Shown here in pieces: positions 6,323 to 11,950 of a stretch of DNA of 11,950 bases; positions within the stretch are counted from its first letter, which is position 1, and every line of letters begins with the position of its first letter. The notes under the pieces were generated by a model, which saw only the letters and a program-made list of their open reading frames with translations, had not been told where the DNA came from and ran no database searches. The stretch lies in NCBI GenBank assembly GCA_028282395.1, contig JANQHY010000207.1, positions 1 to 11,950 on the forward strand. Direction: 5' to 3'. The position numbers and the translations under genes were made by a program. This stretch comes from Gammaproteobacteria bacterium. GTDB lineage: Bacteria > Pseudomonadota > Gammaproteobacteria > UBA12402.

Positions 6323-8527
6323 CTATTTGCTACGTCGCCGCCGTTTTTTCTTATATCGAGAAGGTGGTGGCGTAGTGAGAGCAAAATCAATTTCCCGTTT
6401 ATCGAGATCAACGCGCGCAACTTTGATCAGTATGGCATCACCCAATGCATAACGCCTACCCCGGCGCTGGCCAGATAGACACTGTTTAGCACTATCAAAC
6501 TGATAGTGATCATCTTCCAGTGCGGTAATATGTAACAGGCCTTCGACAAAAATATCTTCCAATTCAATAAAAAGTCCGAAATTGGTAACAGAAGAGATGA
6601 CGCCAGTAAATTCCTGACCAATTTTTTCCAACATATATTCACATTTCAACCAGCTCAATACTTCACGTGTTGCATCATCAGCACGTCGTTCTGTTGTTGA
6701 GCAGTGCTCGCCAACAGCGAGAAGAGTATCGTGTTGCGGAATAGCCTCTTTATGGTTGTTCAGGACATCTTTAATAATACGGTGAATGATAACATCAGGA
6801 TAGCGGCGAATAGGTGAGGTGAAGTGGGTATACTGATCAAAATTCAGTGAGAAATGGCCGCTGTTATCAGGAGTATAGAGTGCCTGAGTCATTGAACGTA
6901 GTAGCATCATCTCAATCAGATGACAATCAGCACGACCAGCAGCCTGTTTTAATACTTCACTATAGTCCTGTGGGCTCGGTGAGAGGCCACCTTTTAAGCG
7001 TAGGCCAAGCTCAGCAAGAAAGTCGCGTAGATCTTCCAAGCGCTCAAGCTTAGGTCCGCTATGGGTACGATAAAGTCCTGCTACGCGATTTTTTATTAGA
7101 AATTTAGCTGCAGCTTGATTAGCACATAGCATACACTCTTCAATTAATTTATGTGCATCGTTACGAATAACAGGAACGAGTTGCTTAATTTTATGACCGC
7201 GACCAAACAGTACTTCTACTTCTGTGGTATTAAAAGCAATTGCGCCTGAGCGGAAGCGGTGATTTTCTAATTTTTTGTAGAGATTGTGCAGAGTCGTGAG
7301 ATGTGGTTTTAACTCATCAGCAATGCGTGTTTTTTTCTGATTAAAAAACGCACCGACTTCAGTGTAGGTTAATCGCGCATGCGAATGGATGACAGCAGGA
7401 TAGAATTTATAGCGTGTCATATTGCCATCACGGCTGATTGACATTTCACAGACCATACATAAGCGGTCAACATGAGGGTTAAGTGAACAGAGATGGTTCG
7501 ATAAAATTGGTGGCAACATAGGAATCACTTTGCCAGGGAAGTAGACAGAGTTGCCGCGTTGAAAAGCCTCTTCATCGAGTGCACTGTTGGGTTGGACGTA
7601 GTGACTGACATCAGCAATGGCAACATAGAGATTCCAGCCGCCAAAGCGGCGTTTTTCTGCGTAGACTGCATCGTCAAAATCTTTTGCAGTTTCTCCATCA
7701 ATCGTAACAAAAGGCAGCTGTCTTAGATCAACACGGTCTTTTTTATCGGCTTCGAGCGGATCTTTGCCTAAATCCCGTGTAGATTGCGTGACTTCACGTG
7801 GCCAACGGTGAGGAATGTCATGGGCATATAGAGCAACGGTAGTTTCCATGCCTGGCGCCATATGATCCCCTAATATTTTGGTAATGCGACCCACGGCAGA
7901 GGATTTCTCACTCGGTTGTGCGGTGATAGTGGCAATGACGACTTGACCATCTTTTGCCTGCTGTGCTTCGTTTGCCGGAATAACAACATTTTGCAGGATC
8001 CGTTTATTCATCGGCATGACAAACCCAACGCCACCTTCGCGGCAGTAACGGCCGATGATCTGTGTATGCGCGCGTTTGACAACTTTAACAATGATGGCTT
8101 CTTGGCGCCGACTCTGGCGCTTATCGTAGATAATCCGTACCAATACGATGTCGCCGTCAAATACCTGGCGCATTTGGTAGGCTGAGAGATAGAGCTCTTC
8201 AGCATAGTCACTACTGCTAAGTGAGCCATGACCATCTTTATGGCGACGAATACGTCCTTCAATCAGGTTTTCACGATCAATAACCGCATAGCGGCGGCGA
8301 TTGGTTTCAACAATTTGGCGGTCACGTACCATGGCGCGTAGGCGGCGGCGGAGTGCCTCGGTCTCTTCTTCATCTTCTATTGAAAAGAGATTAAGAAGTT
8401 GGCGGTGAGTGATGGGACGTTGATGCTGCTTAAGTTGCTCAATAATTAACTCTCTCGAGGGAACCGGCGAAGCATATTTCTCTGACTCGCGTTTGGCCCA
8501 AGGGTCATCCCATCTTTTTTTAGCCAT
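6323..8527 (-). CDS. rnr: Ribonuclease R (3'-to-5' exoribonuclease)
   Basis: RNase R degrades structured RNA from the 3' end and takes part in rRNA quality control, mRNA decay and tmRNA-mediated clearance in the cytoplasm. The 734-residue protein has all expected parts: an N-terminal winged helix-turn-helix at about 24-82, cold-shock OB domains at about 88-255, the RNB catalytic domain, an S1 domain (GQEFTGVISSVTNFGLFIEL) at about 637-717, and a lysine/arginine-rich tail at 724-734. The four catalytic aspartates are D277, D283, D285 and D286 in TIDGETAKDFDDAVY. The second family signature, HFTSPIRRYPDVIIHR, is at 568-583. It is slightly shorter than the E. coli enzyme, mostly in the basic tail. 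rlmB, its frequent downstream partner, is absent; the gene converges on the response regulator instead. A promoter lies about 40-65 nt upstream. Confidence 0.97.
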   Translation of the reverse strand: MAKKRWDDPWAKRESEKYASPVPSRELIIEQLKQHQRPITHRQLLNLFSIEDEEETEALRRRLRAMVRDRQIVETNRRRYAVIDRENLIEGRIRRHKDGHGSLSSSDYAEELYLSAYQMRQVFDGDIVLVRIIYDKRQSRRQEAIIVKVVKRAHTQIIGRYCREGGVGFVMPMNKRILQNVVIPANEAQQAKDGQVVIATITAQPSEKSSAVGRITKILGDHMAPGMETTVALYAHDIPHRWPREVTQSTRDLGKDPLEADKKDRVDLRQLPFVTIDGETAKDFDDAVYAEKRRFGGWNLYVAIADVSHYVQPNSALDEEAFQRGNSVYFPGKVIPMLPPILSNHLCSLNPHVDRLCMVCEMSISRDGNMTRYKFYPAVIHSHARLTYTEVGAFFNQKKTRIADELKPHLTTLHNLYKKLENHRFRSGAIAFNTTEVEVLFGRGHKIKQLVPVIRNDAHKLIEECMLCANQAAAKFLIKNRVAGLYRTHSGPKLERLEDLRDFLAELGLRLKGGLSPSPQDYSEVLKQAAGRADCHLIEMMLLRSMTQALYTPDNSGHFSLNFDQYTHFTSPIRRYPDVIIHRIIKDVLNNHKEAIPQHDTLLAVGEHCSTTERRADDATREVLSWLKCEYMLEKIGQEFTGVISSVTNFGLFIELEDIFVEGLLHITALEDDHYQFDSAKQCLSGQRRGRRYALGDAILIKVARVDLDKREIDFALTTPPPSRYKKKRRRRSK

Positions 8528-8564
8528 TCTCTATCTTCTACTGTTGATTCATTATTCAGTCGCA

Positions 8565-8593
8565 ATTATCACAGTGTTTATCAGTGAATACAA
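8565..8593 (-). promoter_or_regulatory. Extended -10 promoter for rnr
   Basis: On the minus strand TTGTAT (8593-8588) and GATAAT (8570-8565) are separated by 17 nt, and the -10 box is preceded by TGT, making an extended -10 element. Transcription should start near 8558, leaving a leader of about 30 nt. The -35 match is poor; the -10 is good. Confidence 0.5.
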
Positions 8594-8603
8594 GTCAATG
8601 TCT

Positions 8604-8640
8604 CTCGATCCCGCGGACAAGCCGCGGGACAACGGGAGGG
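8604..8640. repeat. GC-rich palindromic repeat element in the rnr/nfo gap
   Basis: A perfect 8-bp hairpin, TCCCGCGG (8609-8616) and CCGCGGGA (8622-8629), with the 5-nt loop ACAAG, sits inside a GC-rich patch running to ACGGGAGGGG. It stands out from the surrounding AT-rich gap. From general knowledge it resembles a second class of short dispersed palindrome seen in many copies in some bacterial genomes. It lies between two divergent promoters, so it is not placed as a terminator of either gene. Only one copy is in this window. Confidence 0.55.
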
Positions 8641-8669
8641 GGGTAGTGCAGGAGAGGAGGGTAAAAAGC

Positions 8670-8697
8670 ATGACAATGTTGTGGTGAAGGTTATAAA
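8670..8697 (+). promoter_or_regulatory. Sigma-70-type promoter for nfo
   Basis: ATGACA (8670-8675) and TATAAA (8692-8697) are separated by 16 nt, five of six consensus bases each. Transcription should start near 8704, with a leader of about 46 nt. A GGAGA ribosome binding site at 8738-8742 lies 7 nt before the ATG. A second possible -10, TACAAT at 8714-8719, has only a weak -35 (TTATAA at 8691). Confidence 0.5.
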
Positions 8698-8749
8698 TAG
8701 GTGTGACAAACGGTACAATAGGAGCCAATTCAATTATGGAGAACATTAG

Positions 8750-9613
8750 ATGAAATATATTGGTGCCCATGTGAGTGCATCAGGCGGGGTTGAGAATGCG
8801 CCACTTAATGCCCATGCCATTGGTGCAAAGGCCTTTGCCCTGTTTGTTAAGAATCAGCGTCAATGGCATGCTAAACCCTTGACTGAAAAGAACATTAGTG
8901 AATTTAAGGCAAATTGCCAGCAGTTTGGTTTTAAGCCAGAGCACATTCTGCCACATGATAGCTATTTGATTAATTTAGGCCATCCAGAAGAGGCGGCACG
9001 AGAGAAGTCGCGCCGAGCATTTCTTGATGAAATGCAGCGCTGTCGCCAGCTAGGGTTGGTTTACCTTAACTTTCATCCAGGTAGCCACCTGCGTAAGATA
9101 TCGGAAGAGGAGTGTCTAGCTAGAATTGCCGAATCACTTAATTGGGCGCTATCCGAAACAGAAGGCATTACTGCTGTCATTGAAAATACTGCCGGCCAGG
9201 GTAGTAATCTTGGTTTTCGTTTTGAGCACATTGCCACTATTATTGATCAGATCGAGGATAAATCACGTATTGGTGTCTGTCTCGACACCTGCCATACGTT
9301 TACCGCTGGCTATGATCTACGGACGCCAGAGGATTGTGAAGCGACCTTTGCTGAGTTTGATAAGGTGGTAGGGTTTAGTTATCTGCGTGCCATGCATCTT
9401 AATGGCTCAAAAGTAGACTTCGCCAGTCGCGTTGATCGTCACCATAGTTTGGAGGATGGTAAGCTCGGGGTAGAGGTATTCAAATATATTATGCAGGACG
9501 CACGTTTTAATGATATTCCGATGGTGTTAGAGACCATTGATAGTGAATTATGGCCACAGGAGATTGAATTGCTTTATAACATGGCAAATCAGCAAGTTGC
9601 AGAAACTCAATAA
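8750..9613 (+). CDS. nfo: Deoxyribonuclease IV (endonuclease IV, AP endonuclease)
   Basis: Nfo cleaves the backbone 5' of abasic sites and removes blocked 3' ends in base-excision repair. The 287-residue TIM-barrel protein keeps all nine zinc ligands, at the same numbering as the E. coli enzyme: H69, H109, E145, D179, H182, H216, D229, H231 and E261. Visible signatures are [15 protein letters not shown] at the start, NFHPGSH at 107-113, [13 protein letters not shown] at 143-155, [13 protein letters not shown] at 177-189 and [14 protein letters not shown] at 227-240. One small difference is HLNGSK at 216-221, where E. coli has HLNDAK; the residue is not a zinc ligand. It has its own promoter and a good ribosome binding site and is divergent from rnr. 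bamE follows after a 101-nt gap on the same strand and could be co-transcribed. Confidence 0.97.
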   Translation: MKYIGAHVSASGGVENAPLNAHAIGAKAFALFVKNQRQWHAKPLTEKNISEFKANCQQFGFKPEHILPHDSYLINLGHPEEAAREKSRRAFLDEMQRCRQLGLVYLNFHPGSHLRKISEEECLARIAESLNWALSETEGITAVIENTAGQGSNLGFRFEHIATIIDQIEDKSRIGVCLDTCHTFTAGYDLRTPEDCEATFAEFDKVVGFSYLRAMHLNGSKVDFASRVDRHHSLEDGKLGVEVFKYIMQDARFNDIPMVLETIDSELWPQEIELLYNMANQQVAETQ

Positions 9614-9714
9614 CCGGTCTTTTCTCGAATTATGTTGAAAATCAATTATGGTGGTGGATTTTGTTATGAAGCTCGGCTATCATGGCCAGAGTTTGAGTAA
9701 AAATAGTAGAAGAT

Positions 9715-10044
9715 ATGAAACGTACCATTCCTGTTTTAATGCTGTTGCTGACGTTGACCGGTTGTATGATTTTTAAACCATATCAACCTGATGTTCAGCA
9801 GGGCAATATTATCACTACGCAGATGATACAGAAGCTAAAGATTGGCATGTCGCCTGCTGAAGTTGAAAAAGTCATGGAAGGGGCGCCAGTTTTGATCAAT
9901 ATTTTCTCACGACAACGGATGTTATATGTTTATACCTACCATGTTGGCAAAGGGAAGACTACCAAGAGCCAAGTAGTATTGACTTTCAATAATGGTAAAC
10001 TGGTTAAAATTGAACGAGTTAAGAAGTCTGTGCTTCGTCACTAG
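9715..10044 (+). CDS. bamE: Outer membrane protein assembly factor BamE (SmpA/OmlA lipoprotein)
   Basis: BamE is the small lipoprotein of the BAM complex that inserts beta-barrel proteins into the outer membrane. The 109-residue precursor starts with a lipoprotein signal peptide ending in the lipobox LTGC, with lipidated C17. The residue after it is methionine, so no aspartate retention signal is present and the protein should be sorted to the outer membrane. The BamE core is clear: YQPDVQQGNIITTQMIQKL from residue 23, then IGMSPAEVEKVM, and the ending QVVLTFNNGKLVKIE. Length is normal. The ribosome binding site is poor (AGAAG directly before the ATG). fur, a common divergent neighbour in other gammaproteobacteria, is absent; nfo lies upstream on the same strand and a weak extended -10 (TGTTATGAA at 9662-9670) may give bamE its own transcript. 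Confidence 0.92.
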   Translation: MKRTIPVLMLLLTLTGCMIFKPYQPDVQQGNIITTQMIQKLKIGMSPAEVEKVMEGAPVLINIFSRQRMLYVYTYHVGKGKTTKSQVVLTFNNGKLVKIERVKKSVLRH

Positions 10045-10201
10045 GGCCTTTCTGTTTGGTATTAATTTTGCTTAATTCATTAATCTCTTGATAGAGGCAC
10101 TTTTATCTGTACTGAAGAGGCCAATCAGTGTAATATTTGTTCACTTTATGGTCAGCCTGAGGCGTCCATCTAGGGTATGATAGCTCAGAGGATAAATAAT
10201 T

Positions 10202-11293
10202 ATGAAGACTGGTCAGTTTGATCAACCCATCCGTTACAACTTTTTAGATAATCTAAAATGGGTACTAACGATTTTGGTGATTTTGCACCATGCAGCGGCC
10301 GTGGCAGGGTTAGACCCAATCGGGTTTAATCTACCCAAGGTTATTGCTTCTAATCAATGGCAATATAAAGTATTGAACGTCTTCCAGGGAAACAATCAAT
10401 CTTTTTTTATGGGCACTTTTTTCTTTATTTCAGCCCTTTTTGTTGTGCCCTCGTTTAAGAGGAAGGGGGCGAGTTTATTTATTATTGATAAATTCAAGAG
10501 ACTGGGCATTCCTACCTTAATTTGGCTTGTTGTTGTGCTGCCATTGCTTTCATTATCTATGTCGAGCAATTATGCTTTACAGAATATAATAGGCTTCTTT
10601 CATGCTGGCCAAATCGATCTTGGTGTCACTTGGTTTTGCTGGACACTCATTGTTTTCAATTTAGTTTGGTTGTTTATAATTAAGCTGATAAGAAAAAAAG
10701 AGATAATCGTCAAGCCAATGCCAATTCCATCTGTATGGAAGATCATTTTTTTTGCTACGCTAATGATTCCTGTCAATCTTCTTGGTTTGTACATACAAAA
10801 TAGAGTAGGAGAGAATTTTTTCGGTTTTCATCTTCTAAAGTATTTTCCAATGTACATTGCTATGTTTTATTTAGGCGTCTATTCGTATCAAGCAGATTGG
10901 ATTAATAATATGGAATTTAAGCATGCTTTTATCGGGATGCTTATGTGGTTATTTGCTAGAGCCTACTTAGTTCCAGCATTGTCAGGGTATGGTTTAAATG
11001 GTGGTGTGGCTTTTCGTGGCTTTACGGTAATAGGGATGAGCTTGTTTTTGATTTATACGTTTAAACTGTTGTTTAACAGTAAAACAAAGTTGACTATTTT
11101 ACTGTCACGCATCGCATTCGCAGCTTATGTGTTTCAAATTCCCTTCTTGTTTATAGTAACTAAAGCATATAAGCCTTTTATGACACAAGTACCTTTAATC
11201 AACTTTATCGTTATAGCAATTCCGGCAGTCATGCTTTCGTTTGGGTTTGGTTATTTAATTTGTAAGACGCCTATTTTAAAAAGGATATTTTAA
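10202..11293 (+). CDS. Membrane-bound acyltransferase, acyltransferase 3 family (OafA/OpgC-like)
   Basis: An integral inner-membrane protein of 363 residues with about ten hydrophobic segments. Proteins of this family move acyl groups (acetyl, succinyl and others) across the membrane onto sugars, lipids or peptides. The family start is clear: FLDNLKWVLTILVILHHAA at residues 14-32, with H29/H30 at the conserved histidine position. The second signature follows: FFFISALFVVPSFKRKG at 73-89 and DKFKRLGIPTLIW at 96-108, which supplies the conserved arginine R100. No extra periplasmic SGNH domain is present, so it is a stand-alone acyltransferase. AGAGGA at 10187-10192 is a good ribosome binding site 9 nt before the ATG; a TATGAT at 10176-10181 has no matching -35. 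The gene is visibly more AT-rich than nfo or priA, partly because membrane proteins are rich in Phe/Ile/Leu. It converges on cinA, 6 nt away. Substrate unknown. Confidence 0.87.
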   Translation: MKTGQFDQPIRYNFLDNLKWVLTILVILHHAAAVAGLDPIGFNLPKVIASNQWQYKVLNVFQGNNQSFFMGTFFFISALFVVPSFKRKGASLFIIDKFKRLGIPTLIWLVVVLPLLSLSMSSNYALQNIIGFFHAGQIDLGVTWFCWTLIVFNLVWLFIIKLIRKKEIIVKPMPIPSVWKIIFFATLMIPVNLLGLYIQNRVGENFFGFHLLKYFPMYIAMFYLGVYSYQADWINNMEFKHAFIGMLMWLFARAYLVPALSGYGLNGGVAFRGFTVIGMSLFLIYTFKLLFNSKTKLTILLSRIAFAAYVFQIPFLFIVTKAYKPFMTQVPLINFIVIAIPAVMLSFGFGYLICKTPILKRIF

Positions 11294-11299
11294 CAAGCG

Positions 11300-11950
11300 T
11301 TATTCTGTGTCTGTTGCCAGATAATCGCGGATAATCTCTTCGATGGCGGTGACTAACTCAGCAAATAGCGCTTCGTTTTCTGTTTCAAAAGTTAGATCAA
11401 TATAGGGAGAGTGGCAGCAATAGGCGATTGATGCATCTTGGTGGGCAAGTAACGCATCTATTTTCTCTGCCAGATAGCTTTCAGAGATCCCTTTTACCAT
11501 CCAGCGTTTACGTTGGCGCGGGCGCGCAAAATTCTCCTCTAATAGTCGTGGTAGGACGTGCTGTTGGAAAATCGGCAAGCATTCGCGCGGTGGTCCAGGT
11601 AGCATAAACAGCCAGCGTTGTTTATGAAAGATTTCACAGGCTGAAGCACTACCGTTAGTGTTTAGAATGATATTTGCGCCTTCAGGAAAATAGGCTTGCT
11701 GGCGATTATTATCAGTGAGTGGAAAATCAATACCAGCCTTTTTAAAGCGCGCAACGATATGTTGCCAGTTTTCCTCATTAAATTGGAGCGGCAGTTGTAG
11801 TGTTCTGGCAATCGCTTCACGGGTTAGATCATCTGAAGTTGGGCCGAGGCCGCCGATAGTAATAACTGCATCGTGATGCTGCCATAAAAAAGTGAGTGCT
11901 TTTTCAAGGAGTGTGATGTCATCACAACAGCTAAGATGCAGTCCTGCGGA
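11300..11950 (-). CDS. CinA-type molybdopterin-binding-domain protein, short form (5' end beyond window)
   Basis: The frame stays open from the TAA at 11300-11302 to the right edge, so at least 216 residues are coded and the start lies outside. The nearest internal ATG at 11605 is not the true start, because conserved motifs lie upstream of it. Visible in order are TIGGLGPTSDDLTREAIA, NTNGSASACEIF and FMLPGPPRECLPIF, the signatures of the MoaB/Mog-like (MoCF) domain of CinA. These are followed by about 85 residues matching the small middle domain of CinA. Full-length CinA has a further C-terminal nicotinamide-nucleotide amidase domain of about 160 residues; here the protein stops before it. 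It may therefore hydrolyse ADP-ribose-type pyrophosphates but not deamidate NMN, unless a separate PncC gene exists elsewhere. Roughly 30-40 N-terminal residues should be missing. Confidence 0.85.
   Translation of the reverse strand, partial: SAGLHLSCCDDITLLEKALTFLWQHHDAVITIGGLGPTSDDLTREAIARTLQLPLQFNEENWQHIVARFKKAGIDFPLTDNNRQQAYFPEGANIILNTNGSASACEIFHKQRWLFMLPGPPRECLPIFQQHVLPRLLEENFARPRQRKRWMVKGISESYLAEKIDALLAHQDASIAYCCHSPYIDLTFETENEALFAELVTAIEEIIRDYLATDTE

Noticed and set aside
7916..8185. 89-codon plus-strand frame inside rnr
   Set aside because: It is antisense to the conserved cold-shock and linker region of RNase R and shows no domain or ribosome binding site.
10045..10201. Possible terminator and promoter between bamE and the acyltransferase
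   Set aside because: ATTAAT repeats are too AT-rich and irregular for a terminator, and the TATGAT at 10176 and TTGATA at 10088 have no partner box at proper spacing.
1..11950. CRISPR array, tRNA/rRNA genes, insertion sequence, toxin-antitoxin pair or defence island
   Set aside because: I looked for regular repeats, transposase motifs and small paired genes on both strands and saw none.

Overview
The window looks like a chromosomal segment of a fairly low-GC gammaproteobacterium. The housekeeping genes are gammaproteobacterial in type: RsmD, PriA, a GacA/UvrY/LetA-type response regulator, RNase R with its N-terminal helix-turn-helix extension, endonuclease IV and BamE. The gaps also carry short palindromic repeat elements of a kind that is abundant in host-associated bacteria. 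A Legionellales/Coxiellaceae-like bacterium is my best guess, but this is inference from general gene and repeat style and not proof.

Layout. At the left edge is the last 17 codons of an unknown gene, followed 2 nt later by rsmD (+). Next is a small accessory block. It holds a glycosyltransferase (-), a secreted protein of unknown function (+) that diverges from it over overlapping promoters, and a 2-oxoglutarate/Fe(II) oxygenase (+) with its own clear sigma-70 promoter. The oxygenase meets priA (-) tail to tail, sharing bases in their stop codons. A 350-base gene-free stretch separates priA from the response regulator (+), which has an extended -10 promoter next to an AT-rich palindrome. The regulator converges on rnr (-). 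The rnr-nfo gap has two divergent promoters and a GC-rich hairpin repeat. After nfo (+, endonuclease IV) come bamE (+, outer-membrane lipoprotein) and an AT-rich integral membrane acyltransferase (+). This converges on the 3' part of a CinA-type gene (-) that runs off the right edge.

How the genes work together. Most are independent housekeeping functions: 16S rRNA methylation, replication restart, RNA decay, base-excision repair and outer-membrane protein assembly. There is one global regulator. The glycosyltransferase, the oxygenase and the membrane acyltransferase could all act on surface glycans or small molecules, but nothing here proves a shared pathway. I found no tRNA, rRNA, CRISPR array, insertion sequence, prophage or recognisable defence system. 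The window is mostly ordinary; the less explained parts are the secreted protein, the regulatory gaps and the short CinA.
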